The notes beneath the pieces were generated by a model that did no database searches, was not told the DNA's origin, and saw only the letters and a list, made by a program, of their open reading frames with translations. Source: Chondrilla cf. caribensis (Eukaryota; Porifera; Demospongiae; Chondrillida; Chondrillidae). From it: a DNA stretch of 64,000 nucleotides. Within the stretch, counting starts at the first letter, position 1, and each line of letters opens with the position of its first letter. Location: positions 2,372,518 through 2,436,517 of the forward strand of contig OZ026551.1 in assembly GCA_964020155.1 (NCBI GenBank). The letters are read 5' to 3'. Shown here in pieces: positions 30,149-50,104 of the stretch. Both the position numbers and the translations under genes were made by a program.

Positions 30149-30800
30149 CTCAGAGGATATTGGACGAAGCTGAACAAAATGAAGCATCGTGGTGTGTGTC
30201 ATAAGTGAGTTCCTTTGTATTTACAACATGTACTTTATTGTGTATGTGTACGTGTACTCACGCTAAATGTGATGGTAGATACAGACATGTGTATGTGTAC
30301 TTACACTTCATTGATGTGGTATACATGTACATTTGTGTGCACTCATGTTTCATACTCTCTGTTAGTCCTTTTCTCTGATCACTTCCTGGATCGGAAGTGG
30401 GTGAAGAGTCTGGCTACACGAGACTACTCTCATATGTACATACATTATCCAACATTGTAGCAATGGACCTATTCAATATTCTATGCACTCCACACACCAG
30501 TACATCAAGTGTTGTCTGTGGATATTTCTCATTTGCTACTATAATTATAATATTTACTAAACTTTATTCCATCTTCAGGGTTGGATTCCATCCTTTATAG
30601 CTCATCCACACTTAGCAGAACACTCTTAGACTTGTTTAGTCAACAGTAACTGTTATACTTTGAGTATGGTTTACTACAGTATATGTATGTACTATGTATT
30701 ATGTGTGTCATTGAATCTTAAACCTATTGGTATAGGCTACTATTGTGAATAGTTATACTTATGGCTACTGTATATACAGTATTTCTATTACAATTATAAC

Positions 30801-30882
30801 ATGAGACCTTATAACTCATTTTGTCCCTGTTTTTATCCGATTGCAAATGTACTTTTCTCTGATTTGGACAAAGTAAGCAAAT
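30801..30882 (+). pseudogene. Decayed class-1 leader exon
   Basis: Starts ATGAGACCTTATAACTC and still reads NSFCPCFYP and VLFSDLDK, but the donor region has mutated to AAATAGGAGTAAG with an in-frame stop. It sits in the same place, before the gene E minisatellite, as gene B does before gene C. Confidence 0.6.
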
Positions 30883-31229
30883 AGGAGTAAGTATATCTAT
30901 GTATGTGGTATGTTGCGTGGGTGACTTGCACATTTGTGATGTGTGCACACTTCCCTGATGTACGCACACTTCATTGGATGTTGCATTGTGCAGCAGATAC
31001 AGCTTCTCGAGAGGTACTTTAGCTATTACATAATATAGCTGCCACGCCACATACATATGTAGGCTATATTTTGGTATACTTTTCTTGAATTATAAGCTAT
31101 ATAATGTGATCAGGTTATAATTAAAGAAGTGATCAATGAGTGAATAATAATGGGATCCGGTCGATTAGCAAATATTATTAATCTATAGCTGCTGGTGACC
31201 AGGATATATTCAGATTTTGTGAGATTGTA

Positions 31230-31620
31230 ATTGACTGATTTGATGTGATAGTTGCGAGTTGGTGGGTATACCGTTTGCAAGTGGCCATGGGTGATTATAT
31301 GTAAGTGAGTGGGTGAATGTGATGGCTGTGAATGAAGGGGTGGATGTGATAGTTGTAATTGTGAGTGGGTGGATGCGATGGTTGTGAGTGAGTGGGTGGA
31401 AGTGATGGCTGTGAGTGAATGGGTGGAAGTGATGGCTGTGACTGGATAGATGTAATGGTTGTGAGTGGGTGGAAGTGATGGTTGTGAGTGAGTGGGAGGA
31501 GGTGGTGATTGAGAGTTTGTGGCCATGGGCAGGTATGATGCATACGTCTGAGTGGGTGGATGTGATGGTTGTGAGGGGGTGGATGTGCTAGTTGTAAGGG
31601 GTGGATGCAATGGTTATGAG
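31230..31620. repeat. Minisatellite upstream of the gene E leader
   Basis: Diverged tandem units of GTGGATGTGATGGTTGTGAG type, related to the arrays at 6846 and 50105. Confidence 0.85.
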
Positions 31621-32182
31621 TGAGTCCAAGTTATATTATTTATATGAATGGGTGGATTTAAGGGACACCTTCATGATCTGTGGCCGCTAAACTGCTGGTT
31701 AAGAAGATCTAGAACGAATTAAAATGAAGGATATTATACACGTTCAATTTATGTCTAAACTGTTACCCGCCAATACGAGTACCACCATGGCCATTCAGCC
31801 ACAATTTTTGATGACGAAACAGTAGCACGTGGTGACTGATTATTTCCTCCTGAAAATCTGCGTGTAGTAGGCCCAAATTAAACCTAGTCAAAATCCATCC
31901 ATCCCACTATTATCTGCTATGAAACTGGCAGATAATCGAGGTTTCACTGTATGGTAGAAATGGAGGAAAGATCGCGGGACTGCCTATGCTAAGGCTGATG
32001 ATAGCTTCACCTTTGTATAACATGATAGAATGCATGTCGTATAAACGAATAATGTAGAGTCTGATGTCATTCTCGTGCACGCGATCACGCGCGCGAGCGA
32101 GGTTTCTGAACATTCCGGTTTGAGGGTCTATGGTTTGACTAAAGAGGAATATATTAAATTTTATGAGAATCGGTTGATTACA

Positions 32183-40394
<8,212 letters not shown>

Positions 40395-41274
40395 GTGAGT
40401 TCCTTTGTATTTACAGCATGTGTGTTATTATGTATGTGTATGTGTACTCACTGTGACACTAAATGTGATGGTAGATACAGACATGTGTATGTGTACTTAC
40501 ACTACATGTGAGGTGGTATACATGTACATTTGTGTGTACTCTTGTGTCTCATACTCTCTGTTAGTCTTGCATAGCCAGCCCCTTTCTCTGATCACTTCCT
40601 TGAGTGGAAGTGGGTGAAGGGTCTGGCTATACAAGACCACCCTCATACGTACATACATTATCCAACATTGTAGCAATGAACCTCTTCAATATTCTATGCA
40701 CTCCACACACCAGTACATCAAGTGTTGTCTGTGGATATTTCTCATTTGGTACTAATAATGTAATCTTTAAACTCTATTTCTTCTTCAGGTTGGATTCCAT
40801 CCTTTGTAGCTCATCCAAGCAGAACACTCTTTTTTAGTTAACAGCAACAATTGTACTTTGAGTATTGTTTACTACAGCACTGCATGGTTGTGTATAATAA
40901 TTATGTACATATTTGTTCCTTAAACATTTAATCTATTAGTATAGGGTAATTTTGTGAATATATATGGCTAGTTTTTCTTCAATGATTATATTGCGATATA
41001 ATATATATGCGTGTATAATATATTATAATAATATTATTATTATAGATTTATTATTATTATTATCATTATAAATACAGTACGTGCGATATCGGGACAATTC
41101 GCGTGTAATTTTAACATTGGAATGGTAGAATTCGAAGCTATCGACACTATTTACGTATATACCATTTTATAGAGCGTTGGAAGCGCGCTCCAGTGATACC
41201 AAAAACGCAAATTCGGCGAAACCCACCAAAATACCCCTTTTCCTGAGTGCGGTCACATATTTCGCGTATCTGTG
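40395..41274. other. Gene E 3' flank up to the transposon
   Basis: Contains the shared 3' block (about 40788) and an AT-rich stretch with TTATATTGCGATATAA, similar to DNA before the gene B leader (about 2370), but no leader exon follows. At 41198 it reads ATACCAAAAACGC, shared with 54059. No gene seen. Confidence 0.55.
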
Positions 41275-41364
41275 TAGTCTAGCTAGCTAGACCGTCCCTA
41301 AGAGGCGCCGAGGGCGGAAAAGGGAAGGGACGGTCTAGCCCAAGTAGAGATTAGTTCACACCTG
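41275..41364 (+). repeat. Left terminal inverted repeat of the transposon
   Basis: Starts TAGTCTAGCTAGCTAGACC and ends GATTAGTTCACACCTG. Inside, 41286-41298 (GCTAGACCGTCCC) pairs with 41327-41339 to form a hairpin with a 28-base loop. Confidence 0.9.
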
Positions 41365-41493
41365 AGCGCATGACCATCAACCGATGGAATGCTACTGCCA
41401 AGAATCTTGGCAATGATATTCATTGATTCAGATTGATTGTTAAGTTTTATCATAGCTAATCTATACTACGTAGTATAGATTATCTATGGTGTT

Positions 41494-42990
41494 ATGGAGG
41501 AACAGATCTCGTACTCGTTGTCGGTGTTGAAGTTGCCGGGGAATACCATTCACCCATCTGACTGTCAGACGAACGCAATCACTAGTATTTTAGAAGGACG
41601 CGATACAATAGTTTGCCTCCCAACGGGTCATGGGAAGTCGCTCATCTTTCAATGTATCCCGTGGTGCCGTAAATTCAACAAAGGATTGCGAACGAAGGAT
41701 AAAGAACCGACGTATTCGGTTTTAGTTGTATCTCCCCTTATATCTTTGATGAATGAGCAAGTGAAATACCTTCAGAAACGTGGTTTATCTGCTGTACGTT
41801 TACAGAGCGGTTTGGATAAGGACAGTGAAGACGAGCTACTGAGTGGACGTGTTACGTACATTTTCGGCAGCCCTGAAAGTCTTGAGGAAAGGAAGTGGAG
41901 GTCAATGTTGCTTTCTGAAGTTTATCAGAAGTATCTTGCAGCGTTTTTTGTGGACGAAGCTCACTGTATTGATTTGTGGGGTGGTGGAAAGGTGCCATTT
42001 AGAAGAGCGTACAGAAGTATATGTGAACTCCGATCTTTTTTACCTGATATTGTCCCTTTCGTAGCGCTCACAGCAACAGCCACTATTAATACACGAAGGG
42101 AGATTAGCAGTTCCCTTGGAATGACAAAGCCGATTACAATTTCCACTTCTCCAAATAGAAACAATATCATGTTTTTAGTTCAAACTGTGAGCAATGACAT
42201 AGCAATGGTCTTTGAGTGGATTGTGAGAGAATTATTGCAGCATGGAAAGAAGACAACGAAGACCGTTGTATTCTGCAAGTCTATTGATGTGTGCTCGCAG
42301 TTATACTGTCATTTTGATGTAACCTTGAAGGAAAGGGGATATGTTGGTGCTAATATTTCTGTTAAATACTGCCTCTTTGCAATGTATCATGCCAAGATTA
42401 CTGATGTGGAAAAACGTACAATTTTGCAATCATTCCAGAACGTAAATGGGCATTGTCGAGTTCTTTTTGCTACAATAGCCTTTGGTATGGGTATCAACAT
42501 TCCTGACATTCACAGAGTAATTCAGTTTGGTCCTTCAAGAGATATTGAGGAATATGTTCAAGAAAGTGGACGTGGAGGCCGTGACGGAACTCAGTGTTAC
42601 GCAATGTTGTATATTTTTTCTGGCTGTACCAGGGGAAATATCAGTGAAGAGATGAAGGCATACTGTAAGAATTCTGACATATGTCATCGAAAATTTCTAT
42701 TCCAGTATTTCCTTGGATCATATAATGGTCCACATGTTCTCCACGATTGTTGTGATGTTTGCCAATCCCTGTGTCAATGTGCATGTAGATGCTGTCATTG
42801 CTCATGTGGAAACGGATACCCATGTTTGAACTGCTGTGTTTGTACAACAAAGTGCAATTTCGTTCAGCAACCCTTTCCTTGTAAAACCACTCAGTGTGTT
42901 AGACAAGATATGGATGGTGACACATATACAGCAGACTCAGAAGACTTACATTTGACCTGGAATGAAAAAGAAGCCTATTTTTCTCATTAG
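41494..42990 (+). CDS. RecQ-like superfamily 2 DNA helicase (transposon-borne)
   Basis: Single-exon frame of 498 codons. Helicase motifs in order: Q-like residue near 25; motif I PTGHGKS at 43-49 (His replaces the usual Gly or Ser); Ia VVSPLISLMNEQV; motif II DEAHC at 154-158; motif III ALTATAT at 191-197; motif IV TVVFCKS; motif V FATIAFGMGINIPD; motif VI QESGRGGRDG at 356-365. The DEAHCID-WG and SGRGGRDG forms are RecQ-specific. The C-terminus (about 419-455) is a dense Cys/His cluster, CDVCQSLCQCACRCCHC, likely zinc binding in place of the RQC and HRDC domains. Cellular RecQ proteins are usually longer. Its place between the TIRs makes it part of the element, probably unwinding DNA during transposition. 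Confidence 0.85.
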   Translation: MEEQISYSLSVLKLPGNTIHPSDCQTNAITSILEGRDTIVCLPTGHGKSLIFQCIPWCRKFNKGLRTKDKEPTYSVLVVSPLISLMNEQVKYLQKRGLSAVRLQSGLDKDSEDELLSGRVTYIFGSPESLEERKWRSMLLSEVYQKYLAAFFVDEAHCIDLWGGGKVPFRRAYRSICELRSFLPDIVPFVALTATATINTRREISSSLGMTKPITISTSPNRNNIMFLVQTVSNDIAMVFEWIVRELLQHGKKTTKTVVFCKSIDVCSQLYCHFDVTLKERGYVGANISVKYCLFAMYHAKITDVEKRTILQSFQNVNGHCRVLFATIAFGMGINIPDIHRVIQFGPSRDIEEYVQESGRGGRDGTQCYAMLYIFSGCTRGNISEEMKAYCKNSDICHRKFLFQYFLGSYNGPHVLHDCCDVCQSLCQCACRCCHCSCGNGYPCLNCCVCTTKCNFVQQPFPCKTTQCVRQDMDGDTYTADSEDLHLTWNEKEAYFSH

Positions 42991-43225
42991 ACTATAAGTA
43001 TATGTACATACTGTTATGAATGTAACAATGTCAATGTATATAAACTACACAGTCATTACAAAAGGTGTGCTTGGTTACTGCACATATATGTTATTAATAT
43101 GATTATTTAGCTGTTAGTAATGTCTTGAGGTTAACAATGAGACTTAAAATTTTCGTGATCCAATTCAGCAGCTAATTCTCTTCGTTTGTTATCAAGCCAA
43201 TTTTTAAATGTTTCCATATTAGTGA

Positions 43226-44868
43226 CTAGTGACCAGTAAAGGGATCCTTCTGAACACATGGATACTGTGAGTGCTTCCTGTTTGGGAGTTCCTTGAATTC
43301 ACGAGCATTAATCAATGTCTTTGCGACTAGATTTACGTCATCACATTTGTCTGGCATGGTACGGTCACCTACTTCCGACCTTACTTGAAAATGTTCGTCA
43401 AATTCACTACAAATCCTGTCAACTGTACCAGCTGCATTCGCTGTCTTATGTATTACATTGTCGGTCATGTGTGAATGAGCAGTTTTCAGGTCATCTTTGA
43501 ATATCCGGTTTAGCTGCTCCATTTTCAAATCTAATGGGATGTTGTGACCTGCACCATTCCTGTTGCTGCATACACGGTTCCACATAAGCTCATATGAACG
43601 CTTCGGGGTCAGAGTGACATTGATAGCGGCTAATAACCGAAATGCTTCATAGGCATACTTTGTATGCCCACTTTGCTTGAAATGCAACAACAGATATTTC
43701 CAAAGGCGTATGGATCTTGGCCCATCTCCCTCCTTCCAGCTATCCTCGAAATTCCTGGCCAAAAGGCCCATGCTTAGTAGTGAACGTCTGTAGTTTAACA
43801 CACCATCAGTAGCTGCTACAGTTGAAGGTGTGTAGTTAGTATATTTTTCTTCTATAACCATGGCAACCGCTTCAATTGCCTTGAGAGCACTGGTATGGTC
43901 TTTGACATCAGGCACACCCTTCGGAAATAACAATGTCATGTGTTTGGTGATGTGTTGTGGTTGGCTAACATCAAAAGTGGTGCAAGCTGCAGCTACAACA
44001 TGACCATCTATAACAGTTTGCAGGAAGTCGTGGCATGCATTGAAATCCTTTTTAGGGTCTGCAACCACATTTCGTCTGTCTCGAATAGTTCTCAGCTGAT
44101 AGAGTGTACCTTTATTACCGGAGGATTTTTGAGAATACAAACTCCATATCACCTGAGTGTGATCAGACAAATAATACAATAATATGATGTGTGATATGTT
44201 ATCCCTATACCATGATTTATAACACCATGCAATAGGAGCACATGGCTCCAGCTAGGCATGTCAACATACCTGATAAAATGCTACCAAAGCATGCCAATCA
44301 CCTGGATTTTCTACAAATGCAGAGAATCGTTGAGATGTATCATCTGGTTGCTTTCTAGCCCTTTTAGCCCCTCTTATTCTCTCACAAGTCAGTTGGTCAC
44401 CAGCAAAAAAGATTTGCATTTGAGAACCTTCTTTGTATCTTGGTATGTAGGACTGTAGCTGTTCCATTATCTCAATCATCTCTTCCATTTTTTGCTCATT
44501 CTTGGTAATTACTCCTAATGGAATCTGCATGATACATAATGCATAAGAAGTCAACACTGCATGCATTAATGTTGACTATTAATAATAAGACGAATATATA
44601 TGCTTACAATTTCACTCTTCTTTGCTGTTGCAGCTGACTGTTCATGCGGGATGTGCAATGGAACAACTTCACTAAATTCTTGTAAATCAGGCACATACTT
44701 GCATAATATTCTGGATATGAGTACAATGAAGTCTTTCCTGAGCATTTGGCAATCATACTTGGTAGGCAGAAATGGTTCAAATGAACAATCCCGTATACTA
44801 CCCTTGGGTTTGTCATTTGGTAGATCTGCAAAAAATACATGTATAGCTACGTATAATACAAGGAAGTT

Positions 44869-44916
<48 letters not shown>

Positions 44917-46616
44917 CTGTCACAAAAAATACTTGATAATATTTGGTAGATCTGCAAAAAATACATGACATGTATATAGCTACATATAATACAAGGAAAT
45001 TTACATGTATATATAATATATATATACATATACTGTCACAAAAATACTTGAGCGCCTCATATTTTCACCTTTTGTTATTCTGTGTTTCACTGCATATGTC
45101 TGAAACCAGTGGTGATCTGCACTTTTGTGATGGACCGTCATATGACGTGGGTTGACTCTGATGTCAATATTGTCTCCCACAAGTTGATAATTACATGAAC
45201 CCTCTGTGTAAATATATATAATATATACACACAATTTATATTCATGCATGCATAATATAATTAATACAAAGCATTAATTGACATGCACTTGTACATACTT
45301 ATGTAATGAGCAGCAATAGGGTTAACTCACTTTCCGAAGCGTCTCTTGCCCAGTTGTGTACCTCAGCATCAACATATTGGCCCATTTCCATAATTTTAGT
45401 CTGTAAAGCTGATGTGGCAACTGTCAATCTAATCTTTGATAATCTTTCAATGCACTGACATATATAAAAGATATGCAGTAACAGTAAAATTATAAAGCTT
45501 AGCCTATAGTAAATAATATTAAAGCAAAATATATACGTACCTTGTTTGTAGCATTTCCTTGCCATAAAATGATACCAATCAAGTATCCCACTGTAGACAC
45601 TGGCTGACACCGTTCTTTGAGGAGAATACCTGCTGCAAGTGCAACACATTCTCTTGGGTAGTGTGCAGTTGACTTCCTGGTGTATTTGCCAGTTGGGGTC
45701 GCTATGTGAGAAAACACAGACCATGTAGTGGGAGCAATTTTCTTCAAATCTTCTTCTAGCATATGGAAAGTACACTTCTCAAGTTCTTTTGCCGAATGAC
45801 ATCTGAAAGATGTCGGAGAGTCCCTGGAGCACAGCATGTCACATTCACTGTCAATCAAGTCCAATACTTTCTTCATGGCTGCATTGAAATCCTATAAAAG
45901 TAATTAACACTATATACCATCTGAGACTAGAAGATATATATTTCTAAGACTAAGTACTATATATAGTCCATTACATAGCTATAATATGCATGTATTGTGA
46001 CAGTCGTACATGCACGAAATACCTTCAAGTAATCTTCTTTCAGCAGAGTCTGTGTCCATGCTTCTACATACTTCGGCTTAGCTAAGGTAATGGGCTCACC
46101 CTCGAGGGGTTTTGCTAAAGCAGGCTGAATCCTTTTCGGATCAGTTACGTCTGTGAGTCCACTTCTTTGTTCGGATACGGAATCCATCTGGCGAAGCAAG
46201 TCCCTAGCACACCGTGGCTTCCCATGGGGCCTCTTTAATGGAGGCGAAGCAGTAGGGCTGCCTGTACGGATTCCAGGGGTGGTAGGAATACGGCTCCGTT
46301 TACCGTACGCGAAAAAATTTCGATTTGATGTCATACTGCTTCTCAGTTCATTCTTGACCTCCTCAATCGCCTTCAGCTTTTTCCTCACATCTTCCTCTGC
46401 TTTTGGAATCCACAACACTCGATTGTAGCAGCGCTTACAAATCCGAGGACAAGATGCAGCCTCGAGGGAAAGTTCTTCTCCTGTGGCACTCAATAGCAGG
46501 TCACCTACCTTCGTTCGAGACGTCGATATCAACGAGGAACGGTACAAAGAGTACCTATCTTCTGACAAAGAATCTTTACACAATCTACAAAACCGCCCAT
46601 ACAATACTACATCCAT
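43226..46616 (-). CDS. DUF6589-type protein, candidate transposase of the element
   Basis: Seven minus-strand exons, listed 5' to 3': 46616-46023, 45891-45541, 45454-45331, 45203-45069, 44825-44608, 44524-44270, 44152-43226. All have GT/AG borders with compatible phases; the total is 2,604 bases, 867 residues plus stop. The N-terminus has a Cys zinc-finger pattern (FCRLCKDS near 10, then CPRICKRCYNRV near 55-65), like ZAD or THAP-type DNA-binding modules. The middle has GDNIDIRVNPRHMTVHHKS, and the C-terminus has MWNRVCSNRNGAGHNIPLDL with KMEQLNRIFK. These are features I associate with DUF6589 proteins of animals and fungi, many of which lie in repeats. Catalytic residues cannot be named from sequence alone. 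Exon 5 and its acceptor are partly duplicated at 44943-45010. Confidence 0.7.
44877..44911. repeat. (TA)n tract inside the transposon gene intron
   Basis: TA repeat between exons 4 and 5 of the minus-strand gene. It sits inside one copy of a roughly 65-base direct duplication (44815-44880 and 44943-45010) that also copies the exon 5 acceptor. Confidence 0.85.
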
Positions 46617-46722
46617 TCCTTAATTGCTTTTCTCTATCCTCTTAACACGTATACATACTTGGTGTGAGAGCAACCATAGACACGTTATTTATTAATTGGC
46701 AAATTTGCTATTTGTTAATTGG

Positions 46723-46812
46723 CAGGTGTGAACTAATCTCTACTTGGGCTAGACCGTCCCTTCCCTTTTCCGCCCTCGGCGCCTCTTAGGGACGGTCTAG
46801 CTAGCTAGACTA
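46723..46812 (-). repeat. Right terminal inverted repeat of the transposon
   Basis: Exact reverse complement of 41275-41364 by eye, including the internal hairpin. Confidence 0.9.
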
Positions 46813-46941
46813 GTAGTTTAAAGGAATCATTTATTGTGTGACGTCATTCTCGTACAGTGACACGCGTTCATTGCGAGGTTCCTGGACGTTCGTGCAGGTT
46901 TAATGAAGGGGAATGCCCGTTATGAGGCAGAGTTGATTAAA
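46813..46941 (+). promoter_or_regulatory. Promoter remnant of gene F next to the transposon
   Basis: Aligns with the sequence before the gene C leader (TTTAAACGAATAATG and GTGTGACGTCAT). Keeps the CRE-like TGACGTCA at 46839-46846. The transposon end lies only 27 bases upstream of that motif. Confidence 0.6.
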
Positions 46942-47533
46942 ATGGCGTTAAAGTCCTCGACACGTGAAACTTGTTCGTGTGTTTCTCCAGACGCTTTTAA
47001 GGATTTGAGCTCTAACCAACGTCAAGGTGTGCGCAAATCACTTGTACGCACACCGAACTATCTGTCAGTATTCGTATTTACGTACTTTGCGAATCCCAAG
47101 CAAGTAACATGATGATTTGGTCATAATGGCAGCCCTAGCTCCAAGTGCGGTAGAATCTTATCAAACACCTCTGTATGGTTTCATGAAGGTTTATTGCACT
47201 CTCAGTTCAGATTTATGCTCCCACTTAATCCAATGGATAACCTTCAGTTGGGTGTACGTGTCCAAGGCTCTTTGGTTGTATCACACCGTGTTCCTTTATA
47301 CCTTCCATTGCATGGTGTTGAGAGCTGAGAGCTCCAGTTCTAGTTATCTTGACTCTGCAGCTGTATATATGCCTTCTCTTTATTTAGGACTTGAACTTCT
47401 ACATCAAAGGGAAGGTCTCATTACTGAGGCAGAATGTAAAAGAATTGGAAGTTCCAGTTCTTATTATGGTAGATGCAAAGTAGTGGCTCAAATTATTCCA
47501 GCTAAAAGTGTTAGTGAAAGTTTGAAAATTTGA
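46942..47533 (+). pseudogene. Gene F: truncated cluster member
   Basis: Leader exon 46942-47026 (MALKSSTRETCSCVSPDAF; an in-frame ATG also lies at 46903) and GLEILHQ-type exon from 47388 (LELLHQREGLITEAECKR to SVSESLKI), which runs into TGA at 47531 where homology to 7897 and 51309 ends. The sequence then changes to a short tandem repeat and a kinase fragment. No V, ZU5 or Death exons follow before gene G. Probably cut off by a rearrangement. Confidence 0.65.
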
Positions 47534-47574
47534 AAATCTTAACGTTAACTTTTGTGTGTCCAAGCATTAAGTAC

Positions 47575-47760
47575 TGTAAGTACATAACCATCACGGTTGC
47601 ATATAGTAAATACGTATCCCTATTACATGTTGTGAACACATGTCCCTGTTGCATATAGTAAATACGTATCCCTATTACATGTTGTAAACACATGTCCCTG
47701 TTGCATGTAGTAAACACATGTCCCTGTTGCATGGAGTAAACACATGTCCCTGTTGCATGA
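47575..47760. repeat. Short tandem repeat at the gene F breakpoint
   Basis: Units of about 26 bases containing CATGTCCCTGTTGCATG and GTAAACACATGTCCC, with a longer dimer unit earlier. They fill the gap between the truncated gene F exon and the kinase fragment. Confidence 0.75.
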
Positions 47761-48009
47761 AGGCTACTCATCCAATGAGGAGCTGAAGTCCTTCCTGAGA
47801 GAGAGCGCTCTCATGAAACACTTCAACCATCCCAACGTCCTGGGCCTCATAGGGATCTGCCTCACACCCCCGGCCAAGTACCCTACATTGTACTTCCCTT
47901 CATGGCCAATGGAGACCTGAGGAGCTTCCTGAGAGCAAAACGAGGAGGTCGGATGTCAATCTAGAGCACTTGTTGCTCATCTGCCACCAGATCTCCTGTG
48001 GGATGGCTT

Positions 48010-48235
48010 ATCTGGCTGAATCCACTCGGTGGTGAGGTTGTGTGAGTGGATTTGGTGTTAGGTGGTGAGGGTGTAGTGTTTGGGTAATTGGTGATAGTGG
48101 AGGGGTAGATGGTGAGTGTGTAGCGGTGTTTGACAGTGAGTGTGTAGTGGTAGATGTAGTTTTAGATGGTGAGTGTGTAGTGGTAGATGTGGTGTTAGAT
48201 GGTGAGTGTGTAGTGGTAGAAGTGATGTTAGATGT
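48010..48235. repeat. Minisatellite in the kinase fragment
   Basis: Tandem units of about 33 bases with GATGGTGAGTGTGTAGTGG, between the two kinase pieces. Confidence 0.8.
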
Positions 48236-48240
48236 ACAGA

Positions 48241-48489
48241 TATAACTATCTTGTATCCTGGCGTGGTGAATGATAGACTATTTATACAGCAAATATGCGC
48301 ATAGTTCAATACAACATTCTATATGCAATAGAAATGTGTTTACTAATTTCCTGTCTTGTTCTCACGCAATTAACTCTAACAATGAAACCTGTCTGGTGAC
48401 CTGTGCTGTATCACTGACCTGTGCTACATGGCTAATGCATGCACAGATTTCTATTTGATCCTCCCCTCAACCAGGATACAAGTAGTGTT
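48241..48489. mobile_element. MITE with TATCCTGG ends, copy 1
   Basis: Ends CTTGTATCCTGGCGTGG and CCTCAACCAGGATACAAG are inverted. About 240 bp. Copies at 56549-56776 and 60232-60475 share the core GCAAATATGCGCATAGT and AATAGAAATGTG. Confidence 0.75.
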
Positions 48490-48780
48490 ATAGTATTGAA
48501 TGAATCCACCCAACCATCCTTGTAGGATTGGCGAAGACCTGAATGTGAAAGTGGCTGATTTTGGTCTGACAAGAGACATTTACATGATGGACTACTACAA
48601 GCAGGCCAGACTAGGGAGAGTCCCTGTGAAGTGGATGACACCTGAGAGTCTGTTTGACAGAGTATACAATAACAAGACCGATGTGTTGAAGGGAGGCAGA
48701 CTGAGTAAACCCCCACTCTGCCCAGATAATATGTGAGTGAGCGTGATCCGTTATACTATGTAGTAATAAGCACGGCATAG

Positions 48781-49262
<482 letters not shown>

Positions 49263-49920
49263 ATGTGTGTGCCCGTGCTCAGATGTATATGAATGAGTGA
49301 ATATGTCCTGTGGATTCCTGTGGTCTATTGGAATATCAGTATGAGTGCTTGCGTGTGTGCCTGTATGTGTGTGCCCATAATGTATATCACATGGAAGGTT
49401 GAGATCTATACACAAAAATAAGTTGAAATGTCATATTTATGATGAAATGTCTCCTCTTTAATCCAACATTGTAGGTATGCCATAATAAGATGGTGCTGGG
49501 ATGGAATCCCTGAGGACAGACGACATTAGAAAACTCATACCTGAGAATTGTGCCACTGTATGAAGTCACCTGACAGTCACCTGACATGTACCCCACTGAG
49601 CATTTCTGGTTTTTGTATGTTTTGAGTCAGTTTTTAACCTCTTGTGTCAAGAACCAGTTATCAGTTGCCAGCCAGGTGGCTGATTGCGTGTGCTATCACC
49701 TGTCTTATTAATATCACTGTACAATCATTGTTATAATTTCAATAGTATAATGACATTGTAATATTTAAGTGAATCGGTATGTTAGTTTAAAATTACTATG
49801 TTAGAATTAAAGATACAGCCCTGTACAATATGCATGTGCATATGCATTATTATTTATGTCTGTTTGCATGGCAAAAAGGACACCATATGTATTATATACA
49901 AAATGCAGTTAATTAACATG
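49263..49920. other. Non-coding stretch
   Basis: No gene seen. It includes GGTATGCCATAATAAG and GGATGGAATCCCTGAGGACAG near 49490, which might be a last trace of the kinase exon series. Confidence 0.4.
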
Positions 49921-49965
49921 CAAGGAACTGAGTCCAGATATTGATATTGGCAGAATTAACAGAGG
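49921..49965 (+). pseudogene. Remnant of the SPDI linker exon
   Basis: Reads KELSPDIDIGRINR and ends at GTAAAC, matching the end of the linker at 6605-6717 but without a usable acceptor. As in gene B, it lies directly before the leader minisatellite. Confidence 0.5.
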
Positions 49966-50104
49966 TAAACACACCTCATGCACGTGTGTGGTCTGCATAT
50001 TATAGAGCCAACACCTGCACTCGTGTTGAATCAAATTCAGCTATGTACCTGTTATGTGTGTACACTCCTTGACAAAAATGAACAGATATTGTGTAATATG
50101 TGCT

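Larger units (their letters stand above)
41277..46810. mobile_element. 5.5-kb DNA transposon with 90-bp TIRs, helicase and DUF6589 genes (Academ-like)
   Basis: Inverted repeats at 41275-41364 and 46723-46812 match exactly over about 90 bases. The ends lie in CTAGCTAGCTAG, so the cut point is ambiguous; TA on both sides (41275 and 46811) would fit a TA duplication. Each TIR contains a 13-base internal hairpin. It carries a RecQ-like helicase gene on the plus strand and a seven-exon DUF6589-type gene on the minus strand, convergently arranged and both apparently intact. Helicase plus this type of protein fits the Academ superfamily, AcademH lineage, as I recall it. That assignment is from memory and not tested. 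The identical TIRs and open genes suggest a recent insertion. Confidence 0.8.
47760..48695 (+). pseudogene. Receptor tyrosine kinase domain fragment, frameshifted
   Basis: The first piece (47760-48030) reads YSSNEELKSFLRESALMK, then NVLGLIGICLTPPAKYP, as in kinase helix C and strands 4-5 of Met/Axl-like receptor kinases. The frame then shifts by one base (LPFMANGDLRSFLRAKRGG) and again before NLEHLLLICHQISCGMAYL. The catalytic-loop HRDLAARN segment is not found. The second piece (48524-48695) reads KVADFGLTRDIYMMDYYK and GRVPVKWMTPESLF, the DFG and activation segment. A MITE and a minisatellite lie between the two pieces. Without signal, transmembrane or catalytic-loop parts and with two frameshifts it is non-functional. 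Confidence 0.8.

Noticed and set aside
41494..42990. Cellular RecQ helicase gene
   Set aside because: It lies between perfect TIRs with a second transposon-type gene, lacks RQC and HRDC regions and has no introns.
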